NCBI GenBank assembly: GCA_905234835.1
Contig: CAJOIZ010000003.1
Coordinates: forward strand, 1-64,000
Reading direction: 5' to 3'
DNA: 64,000 nucleotides
Source: Paludibacteraceae bacterium
Lineage (GTDB): Bacteria; Bacteroidota; Bacteroidia; Bacteroidales; Paludibacteraceae
This document shows, one piece after another, positions 50,410-59,436 of this stretch. A program made the translations under genes and the position numbers. The notes beneath the pieces are model-generated. The model was given only the letters and a program-made list of their open reading frames with translations. It was not told the origin of the DNA and did no database searches. The stretch's first letter is position 1. Each line of letters opens with the position of its first letter.

Positions 50410-51738
50410 ATGTCAGAATCCGTTTATTTTTCCCGTCGCATAGACTCATCCTTGACCGAATGGAAAGACAGTCCTTTGCGCAAACCGTTGTTGCTTCGCG
50501 GGGCAAGACAAGTCGGCAAATCGTCCGCAGTAAGGCATCTGTCAGAACAGTTCGAGTATTTTGTAGAGGTCAATTTTGAAATTGAAAAGCATGCCATTGG
50601 GGTGTTTGAGCCAGATTTGTATCCTGACCGTATTTGTTCTGACTTGGAAAGTTTGTATCGTATTCCTATTACAGACGGCAAGACACTGCTGTTCCTTGAC
50701 GAGGTGCAGGCTTGTCCGCGCGCTATCAGCGCATTGCGTTTCTTTTATGAGAAGCGTCCCGGACTGCATGTCATTGCTGCCGGCTCGCTGTTGGAGTTCG
50801 CTTTGGCGGAACTGCCCTCTTTCGGTGTCGGCAGGATTCAGTCGATGTATATTTTTCCTTTCAATTTCGCGGAATTCCTGCATGCTGCCAATGCAATGAT
50901 GTACAAGTATCTATATAATAAAGCAGATTACGAACCTCTGACCCCAGCCATTCATAACAAAGTGGTGGAATACTTCAAAACCTTTATGTTAATCGGTGGC
51001 ATGCCCGAAGTCGTGAGGATGTGGCTCAAACAAGGTCGTTCACTTTTGTGCCATCAGATACAAGCCGACATAATCGCTACATATACGGATGACTTTGCCA
51101 AGTACAAAACCCGTATCCCGCCTCTTGTGCTGCGTAACACATGGCAGTCGGTTGCGGAGCAGGCAGGCAGCAAGTTTGTCTATTCGGCAGTACAGGGAGG
51201 CTTTGACACCACCAAAGTGAAAGAGGCTTTGGAACTGCTGCAGATGGCTGGGCTGATTATCCCTGTCACCCACACATCCGCCAACGGAGTGCCTTTCGGC
51301 GCCCAGTCCAACCCCAAGTTCCGCAAGTTCCTGCCTGTCGATACCGGCATTATGCTTCATCAGTTGGGGCTTAACATAGGCGAGATGCTGCTATTGTCCG
51401 ATACAGACCTCGTATGCAAAGGCGGTTTGGCTGAAGTGTCAGCCGGACTGGAACTTCTCAAAAACGGCAATCCGCGTGTGCGGGAAGACTTGTATTACTG
51501 GCTTAACCTGCACAAGGACCGTCAGGCGGAAATCGATTACCTGTTTGCCGTGCAAGGCAGGATGGTTCCTGTGGAGGTGAAAGCCGGCACTCGCGGCTCG
51601 ATGCAGAGTTTGTACTATTTCCTGCAACTGAAGGACTTGCCTTACGGCATCCGCACCAGCATGGAGCCTTTCGGAGAGATGGAGAGAGTGCATCTCGTCC
51701 CTCTCTACGCTCTCGGCGCAATGCGCGACAGACTGTAA
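50410..51738 (+). CDS. AAA ATPase with DUF4143 domain (B)
   Basis: 442 residues from ATG 50410. Walker A is LLLRGARQVGKSSAVRHLSE, Walker B KTLLFLDEVQACPRA, and sensor HVIAAGSLLEFAL. The winged-helix part is followed by DUF4143 with a nuclease-like end: LHKDRQAEIDYLFAVQGRMV, then PVEVKAGTRGSMQSL (D...ExK). It is the only one of the three on the plus strand, but shares the upstream three-repeat arrangement. Confidence 0.9.
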   Translation: MSESVYFSRRIDSSLTEWKDSPLRKPLLLRGARQVGKSSAVRHLSEQFEYFVEVNFEIEKHAIGVFEPDLYPDRICSDLESLYRIPITDGKTLLFLDEVQACPRAISALRFFYEKRPGLHVIAAGSLLEFALAELPSFGVGRIQSMYIFPFNFAEFLHAANAMMYKYLYNKADYEPLTPAIHNKVVEYFKTFMLIGGMPEVVRMWLKQGRSLLCHQIQADIIATYTDDFAKYKTRIPPLVLRNTWQSVAEQAGSKFVYSAVQGGFDTTKVKEALELLQMAGLIIPVTHTSANGVPFGAQSNPKFRKFLPVDTGIMLHQLGLNIGEMLLLSDTDLVCKGGLAEVSAGLELLKNGNPRVREDLYYWLNLHKDRQAEIDYLFAVQGRMVPVEVKAGTRGSMQSLYYFLQLKDLPYGIRTSMEPFGEMERVHLVPLYALGAMRDRL

Positions 51739-52050
51739 AAAGTGAGCTGCGCTGTTGGTGACTGCGTGTTAGTTAGGCTTCGCTGTTTGTGACTGCGTGT
51801 TGGTCAGCTGCGCTGTTGGTGACTACGTGTTGGTGACTGCCATCCTCGCCATTGTCCGCAACCATAAAAGTCCACCGAACTTTCATGTGGTCACTGCGTG
51901 TTGATTACTGCGTGTTGGTGACTACGTGTTAGCGTTGCTGTTGGTTGTGTCTGTTTATTTTTGCTCGCGGGGGTAGCCGCGAGAGATAAACCTGCAAGGC
52001 GTTCCTATTGCTCAAAGGTCGGTCATAATAAACGAGTCAACCTTTTTCAG

Positions 52051-52193
52051 GTTGGTCAAGGGTTGGTCAATAGTTGCTTAAAGGTAGTTCATAGGTTGGT
52101 CAAGGGTTGCTCAATGATTGCTTAATGGTAGTTCAAAGGTTGGTGAAGGATAGCTCACGGGTAGCGCAAAGGTAGCGCAAGGGTAGCGGAATG
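52051..52193. repeat. Thirteen-unit 11-nt tandem array
   Basis: Degenerate units such as GTTGGTCAAGG, GTTGCTTAAAG, GTAGTTCATAG and GTAGCGCAAAG follow one another without gaps for 143 bp, ending 44 bp before the -7 box of the ABC permease gene. The unit length is close to one helical turn. Confidence 0.8.
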
Positions 52194-52236
52194 GGCAGAT
52201 AGGTCGCTTTTTTTTTGTCGGTTCCGTAAAAAGCGT

Positions 52237-52244
52237 TACTTTTG
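52237..52244 (+). promoter_or_regulatory. -7 box of the ABC permease operon
   Basis: TACTTTTG-CGGC lies only 8 bp before ATG 52253, which would make that start leaderless. This favours ATG 52277. Confidence 0.65.
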
Positions 52245-52276
52245 CGGCTCAAATGGGTAACCATCTATCGTTTAGC

Positions 52277-53140
52277 ATGGGTCAAACAACCACAGACAAT
52301 AATCAATGGGACATCGTCATCACTCCTAAAGCGAACCTCTTGGCGTTCGACTGGAAGGAGCTTTGGAGGTATCGCGATATGTTCGCCCTGTTCGTGCTGC
52401 GCGCTTTCCGCGTGGCGTACAAACAGACGATTCTTGGTCCGCTGTGGTTCCTGATTACACCCGTGTTGTCGGTAATCGTGTATGTGGCGGTGTTTGGCGG
52501 CATAGCCAATATCCCGACTGACGGCATTCCGCCCGTACTGTTCTACCTGTTGGGCATCTCGCTGTGGGGCTATTTCGCCTCATGCCTCAGTTCGACGAGT
52601 AACTCATTCGTTACCAATGCCGATGTTTTCGGGAAGGTCTATTTCCCGCGCATCATCATGCCGCTCGTGGCGGTGACGGTCAACCTGCTCAGCCTCGCTA
52701 TTCAGTTGGGCATCTTCCTCGCGTTCTATATATATTATGCAGCCACCGGTTCGGAAGTGGCCGTGCACTGGCAAATAATACTCTTCCCTGTATTGATACT
52801 GATACTGGCGCTGTTCGCTGTGGGTGTGGGGATGATCGTGTCGTCGTTCACCACGAAGTACCGTGACCTGCAGATTGTGTTTGCGAAGGTCATTACGCTG
52901 TGGGTGTATATCACTCCGGTCATCTACCCGATGTCGATGGTGACAAACCCCAAGCTCCATCTCGCTATGTCGCTCAATCCCGTGACTCCGATTATCGAGG
53001 CAATCAAGTACTCGGTGCTTGGTGCAGGCGAGTTCTCGTGGCTGTGGCTCGGCTACAGTCTGGTGATGACTCTGATTACCTTATTTATAGGTGTCGTGAT
53101 ATTCAACAAGGTGCAAAAGTCGTTTATGGATACGGTTTAG
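52277..53140 (+). CDS. ABC-2 type polysaccharide-export permease 1
   Basis: 287 residues from ATG 52277. Six membrane segments and the Wzm/TagG-type motifs RAFRVAYKQTILGPLWFLI and FGGIANIPTDGIPPVLFYL. Such permeases export O-antigen or teichoic-acid-like glycans on lipid carriers and need an ATPase (Wzt), which is not in the window. Closely related to the next gene. Confidence 0.88.
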   Translation: MGQTTTDNNQWDIVITPKANLLAFDWKELWRYRDMFALFVLRAFRVAYKQTILGPLWFLITPVLSVIVYVAVFGGIANIPTDGIPPVLFYLLGISLWGYFASCLSSTSNSFVTNADVFGKVYFPRIIMPLVAVTVNLLSLAIQLGIFLAFYIYYAATGSEVAVHWQIILFPVLILILALFAVGVGMIVSSFTTKYRDLQIVFAKVITLWVYITPVIYPMSMVTNPKLHLAMSLNPVTPIIEAIKYSVLGAGEFSWLWLGYSLVMTLITLFIGVVIFNKVQKSFMDTV

Positions 53141-53149
53141 CCGGACATT

Positions 53150-54007
53150 GTGAAGCAGACAAAGGATACATATTGGACCACCGTCATCGCACCCCGTGAG
53201 AAGTTCTTCAACCTCGGGCTCAAGAGCGTATGGGAGAAACGCTACCTGCTGTGGCTGTTTATCAAGCGCGACATCACCGTGCAGTTCAAGCAGACCGTCT
53301 TCGGTATGGGATGGTACTTTATGGCGCCGCTGTTCTCCACCATAATGTATATGGTCGTGTTCGGACGCATAGCCAATATCCCCACTGACGATATTCCCCA
53401 ACCCGTATTCTACCTGAGCGGCATCTGTCTGTGGGAGTATTTCTCCACGTGCCTGACGGCGGTGTCCGGCACATTCCAGACGAATGCCGGTCTATACGGT
53501 AAGGTCTATTTCCCGCGATTAGTGACGCCTCTGTCGGTTGTGTTCGGCAAGCTGTTCCGTTTTTCGCTCCAACTCGCCACCTTTATAATAGTCTATGTTT
53601 ATTTTGTTGCCAGAGGTGTGCATCTGTGCCCGAACGTGTATCTGCTGCTCTTCCCGCTTATAGTGCTTTGTTTAGGCGGCATCGCGTTGGGTCTGGGCCT
53701 GATAGTGTCTTCGCTTACCACCAAGTACCGCGACCTGACGAACTTCTTTGGCACGTTCATCTCTCTATGGATGTATGCCACCCCTATTGTCTATCCGCTC
53801 AGCTATGTCACCAATCCGACTCTCCATAAGATTATGCTCTATAATCCGATTACTCCTCTTGTGGAAGCCTTCAAGTATGGTGCTTTCGGTGCCGGTGCAT
53901 TCTCTTGGGGCGGTCTGGCGTACAGTTTTGCGTGTATGGCAGTGCTTGTGTTTATCGGAATCCTGATGTTCAACCGCAAGCAGCGCTATTTCATAGACAC
54001 GATTTAA
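53150..54007 (+). CDS. ABC-2 type polysaccharide-export permease 2
   Basis: 285 residues from GTG 53150, 9 bp after permease 1. Same fold and motifs (FKQTVFGMGWYFMAPLFSTI, FGRIANIPTDDIPQPVFYL). The two genes are an old tandem duplication and probably form a heterodimeric channel. No ATP-binding protein follows; transcription probably ends before the rpmB promoter at 54087. Confidence 0.87.
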   Translation: MKQTKDTYWTTVIAPREKFFNLGLKSVWEKRYLLWLFIKRDITVQFKQTVFGMGWYFMAPLFSTIMYMVVFGRIANIPTDDIPQPVFYLSGICLWEYFSTCLTAVSGTFQTNAGLYGKVYFPRLVTPLSVVFGKLFRFSLQLATFIIVYVYFVARGVHLCPNVYLLLFPLIVLCLGGIALGLGLIVSSLTTKYRDLTNFFGTFISLWMYATPIVYPLSYVTNPTLHKIMLYNPITPLVEAFKYGAFGAGAFSWGGLAYSFACMAVLVFIGILMFNRKQRYFIDTI

Positions 54008-54086
54008 CCGATTCGTGGCATTTTTATAAAAAGTCACTTTTTTTATAAAAATGTTACAAAAGTTTTGCGAAATCAAATAAACGTAG

Positions 54087-54094
54087 TATCTTTG
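54087..54094 (+). promoter_or_regulatory. -7 box of rpmB operon
   Basis: TATCTTTG is preceded at about 20 bp by TTTTGCG. The leader to ATG 54212 is about 110 nt, long enough to carry regulation. Confidence 0.65.
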
Positions 54095-54211
54095 CCCGAT
54101 TTTTTCGTGGTAAACGGGCTATTTTGTGAGCCTGTCACATGCGAGAAGTACGCTATAAATGAAATCGTTAAAGCGATATTATGGTTAGAAAAATACTAAA
54201 TATTATATACT

Positions 54212-54451
54212 ATGTCAAAAATTTGTCAAATCACCGGCAAGAAAGCCATGATGGGATGCAATGTGTCGCATTCGAAGCGCCATACCAAGCGCAGCTTCGA
54301 TGTGAACTTGTTCCACAAGAAGTTCTACTGGGTAGAACAGGACTGCTGGATTCAGCTGAACGTAAGTGCGGCTGGTCTTCGTACGATTAACAAAATCGGT
54401 TTGGATGCTGCTTTAAAGCAGGCTGCGGAAAAAGGGTATTTATACGAGTAA
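54212..54451 (+). CDS. rpmB: Ribosomal protein L28
   Basis: 79 residues beginning [20 protein letters not shown], followed by the RTKRSF-like HTKRSF block and RTINKIGL, all typical of bacterial L28. First gene of the rpmB-rpmG-DUF4295 operon conserved in Bacteroidetes. Confidence 0.97.
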   Translation: MSKICQITGKKAMMGCNVSHSKRHTKRSFDVNLFHKKFYWVEQDCWIQLNVSAAGLRTINKIGLDAALKQAAEKGYLYE

Positions 54452-54468
54452 AGTAAGGAGAAACAACT

Positions 54469-54657
54469 ATGGCAAAGAAAACGAAAGAAGCTCGCGTGCA
54501 GGTTATTCTTGAATGCACGGAACAGAAAGCCAGCGGTATGCCCGGTATGTCCCGTTACATTACGACGAAAAACCGTAAGAACACCCCGGACCGTTTGGAA
54601 CTGAAGAAGTACAATCCCATCCTCAAGAAGTACACAATTCACAAGGAAATCAAGTAA
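54469..54657 (+). CDS. rpmG: Ribosomal protein L33
   Basis: 62 residues: [10 protein letters not shown]...[20 protein letters not shown], the L33 pattern. The second CxxC of zinc-binding L33 is absent, so this is a zinc-independent form. 17 bp after rpmB. Confidence 0.96.
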   Translation: MAKKTKEARVQVILECTEQKASGMPGMSRYITTKNRKNTPDRLELKKYNPILKKYTIHKEIK

Positions 54658-54671
54658 GAAAGGACTAAACT

Positions 54672-54824
54672 ATGGCAAAGAAAGCGGTCGCTACCCTGCA
54701 AACAGGTAACTCGGGACGTCTGCACACCAAGTGCATCAAAATGGTCAAAAGTCCTAAAACAGGCGCCTACGTCTTCCAAGAGGAAATAGTAGAAAACGAA
54801 AAAGCATTGGCTTATTTCAAATAA
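54672..54824 (+). CDS. DUF4295 family small protein
   Basis: 50 residues, too short for the track: MAKKAVATLQTGNSGRLHTK, then CIKMVKSPKTGAYVFQEEIV, ending ENEKALAYFK. This is the DUF4295 family, found right behind L33 in Bacteroidetes and presumably ribosome-associated. A strong terminator follows. Confidence 0.92.
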   Translation: MAKKAVATLQTGNSGRLHTKCIKMVKSPKTGAYVFQEEIVENEKALAYFK

Positions 54825-54855
54825 AGAACGATAAGTCTCTGACTTGTAATCAACA

Positions 54856-54890
54856 AGAAACCGTCTGACGAATCAGTTCAGACGGTTTCT
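54856..54890 (+). terminator. Terminator of the rpmB operon
   Basis: AGAAACCGTCTGA and TCAGACGGTTTCT form a 13-bp stem with a 9-nt loop, followed by TGTTTC. The symmetric stem may also serve the convergent HD-protein operon. Confidence 0.85.
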
Positions 54891-54922
54891 TGTTTCATTA
54901 TAGGAAAGGCTTTCTGTCGCGC

Positions 54923-55462
54923 TTACTCATCCATCATTTCGACGAGTTTGTCCCAACGGAGGATGGCATCATGTCCGTAACGCCATAGCTTGAAGCGGAC
55001 CTGATCGGTGGTCAGCTCGCGGTCAAGATGGCTCTTGCTGTAGAACTTGTCGGCATAGCAGATGATCTTCTCCTCTAATGAGACGGGAAAATAGTCCGCC
55101 AGCGGCACATTCAGGTTGTCTCGGATGACCTGCTCCATCGGTATGCCTACGCCTGTGTGCCTTTCTGCCACGGAGGCGTGACGGGATAGACCCTCGTGGC
55201 GAAGCAGTTCGGCACCCAAGAACCCATGCTCGATATACGGCCGCTCGCCCGTACAATAGATGCCCGGGGCATCGCAATAAAAGATGCCTATATCGTGCAG
55301 CATCGCCGCCTCGCTGACAAACTGGCGGTCCGCACCCCATTCGGGATGGGCATCCACGATGCGTAGCGCACGGTCGCGCACCTGCTCGCTGTGTATCAGC
55401 AGGACATTACGCAAATCGGGTGCGTCCCCGTAGTATTTGTCTATAATCTCTATCGGGTTCAT
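54923..55462 (-). CDS. HD-domain phosphohydrolase
   Basis: 179 residues. HD residues are seen as LLIHSEQVRDRALRI, EAAMLHDIGIFYCD and YIEHGFLGAELL, and EKIICYADKFYSKS supplies a final Asp. Metal-dependent phosphohydrolase fold; substrate unknown. Last gene of the nadK-lgt-DUF3078-fmt operon, 3 bp after fmt. Confidence 0.9.
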   Translation of the reverse strand: MNPIEIIDKYYGDAPDLRNVLLIHSEQVRDRALRIVDAHPEWGADRQFVSEAAMLHDIGIFYCDAPGIYCTGERPYIEHGFLGAELLRHEGLSRHASVAERHTGVGIPMEQVIRDNLNVPLADYFPVSLEEKIICYADKFYSKSHLDRELTTDQVRFKLWRYGHDAILRWDKLVEMMDE

Positions 55463-55465
55463 ATC

Positions 55466-56371
55466 TCAATGTATTCCGTTGAGCAGGCTCCTGGCGTCCA
55501 TCCGTTTCTTGCCTGGTAGTTGCAGTTCGGCGATGCTGACTGTTCCGTCTGCGCAAGGGACAGCTATCGGTCCATCGCCTTTCTCTGCGCGGAACACTTT
55601 GACGTTCTCGTACAGTTGTCCGCGTATGGTCAGATTGCACCACGCGGCAGGGTAGGGGGACAGCCCCCGGACGAAATTGACTATGTCTTCCGACCGTTGC
55701 GAGAAATCGATTCGGCAGTTGTCTTTGAACAGTTTAGGGGCGGGGCGCAGGTCCTCCGACATCTCTTGAGGGGTTGTGGGGATGGGTATGCCCTGTGCAT
55801 CGCAGTCGGCTATGAGACGAACCGTGCGAAGGGTAAGACCGATACTCATCTCCATCAGACGGTCGTGCAGCGAACCGGCATCCTCGTTGTCGCCGATGGG
55901 GGTGCGCTCCTGCAGCAGTATATCGCCCGTGTCTATATCGTGCCGCAGAAGGAACGTGGTGCAGCCTGTTTCCTTGTCACCGTTGATGACAGCCCAGTTG
56001 ATTGGTGCGGCGCCGCGGTATTTGGGCAGCAGCGAGGCGTGCAGATTGAACGTACCCAACCGCGGCATACTCCATACCACGTCCGGTAGCATCCGGAAGG
56101 CGGTAACAATCTGCAGGTCGGCTTGATACGAACGAAGTTCCGACAGGAAGACCTCGTCCTTGAGTCTCTCCGGCTGCAACACGGGCAGACCTACGGACAG
56201 GGCGTACTGCTTGACGGGCGACTCCTGCATCTTGTGTCCTCTGCCTGCAGGTTTGTCGGGCATTGTCACAACGGCAACCACGTTCCAGCCGTTCTCCACC
56301 AGTCCTCGTAAGCCTGCCACGGCAAACTCAGGCGTACCCATATAAACGATGCGTAACGAACTGTTATTCAT
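55466..56371 (-). CDS. fmt: Methionyl-tRNA formyltransferase
   Basis: 301 residues, slightly short for Fmt. RIVYMGTPEFAVAGLRGLVE opens the formyltransferase domain. NLHASLLPKYRGAAPINWAV holds the conserved Asn, His and the SLLPxYRG motif, and HDIDTGDIL the catalytic Asp. The C-terminal OB-like domain (VNFVRGLSPYPAAWCNL) follows. It formylates Met-tRNAi for translation initiation. Confidence 0.96.
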   Translation of the reverse strand: MNNSSLRIVYMGTPEFAVAGLRGLVENGWNVVAVVTMPDKPAGRGHKMQESPVKQYALSVGLPVLQPERLKDEVFLSELRSYQADLQIVTAFRMLPDVVWSMPRLGTFNLHASLLPKYRGAAPINWAVINGDKETGCTTFLLRHDIDTGDILLQERTPIGDNEDAGSLHDRLMEMSIGLTLRTVRLIADCDAQGIPIPTTPQEMSEDLRPAPKLFKDNCRIDFSQRSEDIVNFVRGLSPYPAAWCNLTIRGQLYENVKVFRAEKGDGPIAVPCADGTVSIAELQLPGKKRMDARSLLNGIH

Positions 56372-56374
56372 AAC

Positions 56375-57724
56375 TTAGCGGAATGTGTGTGAGAAGCCTA
56401 TTGAAAGCATCTCCTTGAATTGAATCTTGGCCTTGGTTGCGCCGTTGGGCTTGTACGAGCTGTCGTAGCGCGGATGGAGGGTTATGCGGGTGGTCAGGAA
56501 ACGGTTGATAACAAAGTTACACGTTGTCTGCCAGTCCACTTCCAGTGTGTGCTTCAGGTAGGTATAGTTGATGTAGAACTCCGTCTCCAGAACAATCTCG
56601 CGCAGCGGCGTGTACTTGTATTTGACGCGCAGGCTGCTACCCACGTCGTTCAGGATGTTCTTGCCGGCGGGGATACCGTAGTCGGTGACGGTGACGGTAG
56701 AGTCAGTCACCATCGCGTACACCATCTTGTAGGATGCGGGAGCCACCACGATACTCAGGTCTTTCACGGGCTTGTAGTCCAGACCGAGGTCGATATTGAA
56801 GCGTATAGGGGTGCCGAAAGTGGTCTTGAGATTATTCGTATTGGCTTTCCATGTGTCCCATATCGATGTGCGGAAGTCCGCCGAGGCAGAGAGATACAGG
56901 TTCTTGACTATCTGGTAGCCAACTTTGGAGTAGATACGGAACAGGTCGTCGTTGGTGTTGAACAGTCGTAATGTGTCGCCGGGCGTATTGGCGAAGCCTG
57001 TCCGCCATTCGCCGAGGTTCTCCCATATAAGGTTGTCTTTCGAGTAGTTGATGTTGCCTTTGAGGACGGACAGGATGTTCAGGTTGAACTCGTTGCCGCC
57101 TTGGTACCAGTTCTTGGAGATGTAGCTCTGCGCCATCTGTAGTTGCACCAGTGCGTCTTTCCGCCACGGGCTGTAGATGTTCTGGCGGTTGCGCCGCATA
57201 TCGGCGAGGTCTTCCTCGGTGTCTTTGATGAGGGATTTGGTTACGGCTATCTGTCCGAGGTGTTTCTCTTGTGCCAACTGCTTCGCCACCGAGTCCTGCT
57301 CTCTTTGCAGCCGTGCGATAGAGTCGCGGAATGCCGCTTGCGCCAGTTCGTCGGCGCGGAGGTTGAGAATAGAGTCACGGACGTGTTTCAGTTCGTCCTC
57401 CAATTTGCGCTCTTGTGTATAGAGCTCGTTCAGCAGCGAGTCGCGTTGCAGCGAGTCGCGACGGCGTATGTCGTCGCTCTGCTGCGCTATCATACGTAGC
57501 AGCATCTCGTCCTCGTCGAACCCAACCACCATCGCGTCTTGGTCTTTGAGCGTATCCACATCAAGTACAGTGTCCAACGGCAACGCACTCACACGCAACA
57601 GCGAGTCGGGAATAGCCATCAGTGAGTCGGCAGGAACGGTGTCGCCTCGTAAAACAGGTGTAGCGCACAGCGACAGACCGCTGCACAGCAGAGCGGCAAT
57701 CAGGAAACAGGTTTTTGTCTGCAT
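56375..57724 (-). CDS. DUF3078 outer-membrane protein
   Basis: About 449 residues from ATG 57724, where a proper signal peptide begins (TCFLIAALLCSGLSLCAT). Residues 40-190 contain Asp/Leu-rich and coiled-coil segments (RRRDSLQRDSLLNELYTQER). From about 200 the DUF3078 barrel begins (WRKDALVQLQMAQSYISKNW YQGG) with alternating strands to the end SIGFSHTFR. The start overlaps the lgt 3' end by 25 bp. Confidence 0.85.
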   Translation of the reverse strand: MQTKTCFLIAALLCSGLSLCATPVLRGDTVPADSLMAIPDSLLRVSALPLDTVLDVDTLKDQDAMVVGFDEDEMLLRMIAQQSDDIRRRDSLQRDSLLNELYTQERKLEDELKHVRDSILNLRADELAQAAFRDSIARLQREQDSVAKQLAQEKHLGQIAVTKSLIKDTEEDLADMRRNRQNIYSPWRKDALVQLQMAQSYISKNWYQGGNEFNLNILSVLKGNINYSKDNLIWENLGEWRTGFANTPGDTLRLFNTNDDLFRIYSKVGYQIVKNLYLSASADFRTSIWDTWKANTNNLKTTFGTPIRFNIDLGLDYKPVKDLSIVVAPASYKMVYAMVTDSTVTVTDYGIPAGKNILNDVGSSLRVKYKYTPLREIVLETEFYINYTYLKHTLEVDWQTTCNFVINRFLTTRITLHPRYDSSYKPNGATKAKIQFKEMLSIGFSHTFR

Positions 57725-58569
57725 GCGTGTACGATTAAATAGATTCCCCATATAATAAACGGTATACTAAGCAGTTGCCCCATATTGAGAGCCATATCGG
57801 CCTCGAATGCCTCTTGGTCGTTCTTGATGAACTCTAACAGGAAGCGGGTCACGAAGATAATCTCAAGAAAGACCCCGAAGATAAGCCCCTGCCGTTTGTA
57901 GCATTGTCCTTTCCAGTACATCAGCCACGTCACGACGAACGCCACGATGCAGTAGAGCATCTCGTATATCTGTGTCGGATGGCAGGGTTCGGTCTGTCCG
58001 TCGCGGACGAAGATGAACCCCCACGGCAGGTCGGTCACGCCGCCGTATATCTCCGAGTTCATCAGGTTACCGAAACGGATGCACGTGGCGGTGATGCACA
58101 CGCCGATGACTAAACGGTCGAAAATCCAGATGACCGAGGTATGGAACTTCTTGTTCTTCGAGAAGTGTTTCTTGTTCAGACCCCATGCGGCGATAATCAG
58201 GCCGAAGGCGCCGCCGTGGCTGCTCAGACCGCCTTCCCAAATGCGCAGCAGTGCCAACGGGTTCTCTATGTACGGGTTGCGGTAGTTCAGGTTCCACGCA
58301 AAGAGTTGGATTGGGTCATCCGTGTGGTGCCATTCGTAGAACCAGCAGTGACCTATCCGCGCACCGATGATGACGCCTAATGCCATCCACAGGAATATCT
58401 TCTCCGGCCAGTCTTTCGGGCAGCCCTCGTTGGCGTACAGCTTCACCTGCACCAAGTAGGCCATATACAGTCCCACTGCCCACAGCAAGCCGTACCAGCG
58501 GATGCCACCGTCGCCTATGTGGATAAGGATGGGGTCCACGTCCCATGTTACATACAGCAGCTGATGCAT
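57700..58569 (-). CDS. lgt: Prolipoprotein diacylglyceryl transferase
   Basis: 289 residues with about seven membrane segments. Lgt signatures are RWYGLLWAVGLYMAY, GARIGHCWFYEW, IWEGGLSSHGGAFG, RFGNLMNSEIYG and HPTQIYEMLY. It transfers diacylglycerol to the lipobox Cys, the first step in lipoprotein maturation; one clear lipoprotein candidate lies at 31203. 3 bp after nadK. Confidence 0.97.
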   Translation of the reverse strand: MHQLLYVTWDVDPILIHIGDGGIRWYGLLWAVGLYMAYLVQVKLYANEGCPKDWPEKIFLWMALGVIIGARIGHCWFYEWHHTDDPIQLFAWNLNYRNPYIENPLALLRIWEGGLSSHGGAFGLIIAAWGLNKKHFSKNKKFHTSVIWIFDRLVIGVCITATCIRFGNLMNSEIYGGVTDLPWGFIFVRDGQTEPCHPTQIYEMLYCIVAFVVTWLMYWKGQCYKRQGLIFGVFLEIIFVTRFLLEFIKNDQEAFEADMALNMGQLLSIPFIIWGIYLIVHACRQKPVS

Positions 58570-58572
58570 ACT

Positions 58573-59436
58573 TTATCTCCCCCAGTTGAGTTTGACTTTG
58601 AGCGAGTGGATAAAGCCGTTGCCGCCTATCTGCACGATATGGACGGTGTAGCGCGCTTTCTCGATGTGCAGGGTTATGTCGTCGCTGAAGCCCTGGCTGC
58701 GGCCGTCCACGCTGACCAAGTAACTGCCGTTGCGGCTGCGGATGGAGAGGTCTATCTTCGAGTCGTCCGGCACGACTAACGGACGCACATTCAGGCTGTG
58801 GGACGCGATAGGCGACAGCACGAATGCGGGTGTCTGCGGAGTCATCAGCGGACCGCCGACACTCATGTTGTATGCCGTACTGCCTGTGGCGGTCGCTATA
58901 ATCAGACCGTCTGCCTCGTAGGCATGGAGGAACTCGCCGTTCAGGCGTGCCTCGACCGTAATCATACTGCTCAGACCCTGCTTCAGAACGGCTACCTCGT
59001 TGAGGGCGTTCGGGTCTAATATATGTCCATTCTCCGAGCAGGTCACGGACAGGAGCGTACGCTGTTCCACTGTGTAATCGCCCTCTAACAGACGGTCCAT
59101 GATGTAGTCCACGTCCTGTGTCTGCACTTCGGCGAGGAAGCCTAAGTGACCGCAGTTGATGCCGAGGATGGGGACGTTCTTGTCGCCCACGGCTGCGGCG
59201 GTGGTAAGGAACGTGCCGTCACCGCCTACTGAAAGGGCAAAGTCTATCGGGTCTGTATCGTTGAGGTTCGCTTCGTCTGCGCGGGGATAGACCTCGTAGT
59301 CGCGTAGGTTCAGTTCCTGACGCAGTTCTTGGGAGAGATAGATGTGAATCTGATGGGCGGCCATGTACTCAATCAGGTGTCGTACCTCATTGAGTGTCTG
59401 CTGCTTCATTGCGTTTCCGAATATAGCGATATTCAT
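58573..59436 (-). CDS. nadK: NAD kinase
   Basis: 287 residues. SVGGDGTFLTTAAAVGDKNV is the GGDGT motif, PILGINCGHLGFLAEV follows, and ATATGSTAYNMSVGGPLM is the second NAD-kinase signature. Normal length. First gene of the operon; -7 box at 59477. Confidence 0.97.
   Translation of the reverse strand: MNIAIFGNAMKQQTLNEVRHLIEYMAAHQIHIYLSQELRQELNLRDYEVYPRADEANLNDTDPIDFALSVGGDGTFLTTAAAVGDKNVPILGINCGHLGFLAEVQTQDVDYIMDRLLEGDYTVEQRTLLSVTCSENGHILDPNALNEVAVLKQGLSSMITVEARLNGEFLHAYEADGLIIATATGSTAYNMSVGGPLMTPQTPAFVLSPIASHSLNVRPLVVPDDSKIDLSIRSRNGSYLVSVDGRSQGFSDDITLHIEKARYTVHIVQIGGNGFIHSLKVKLNWGR

Larger units (their letters stand above)
51739..52276. repeat. Spacer: TGCGTGTT phrases, boundary repeat, hairpin, 11-nt array
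   Basis: TGCGTGTT and TGCGCTGTTGG phrases run to 51935 with the fifth copy of the boundary repeat at 51837-51890 (one stem base changed). CTCGCGG-GGGTAG-CCGCGAG is at 51964-51983. From 52051 to 52193 are thirteen 11-nt units (GTTGGTCAAGG type), and the permease promoter is at 52237. Confidence 0.75.
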
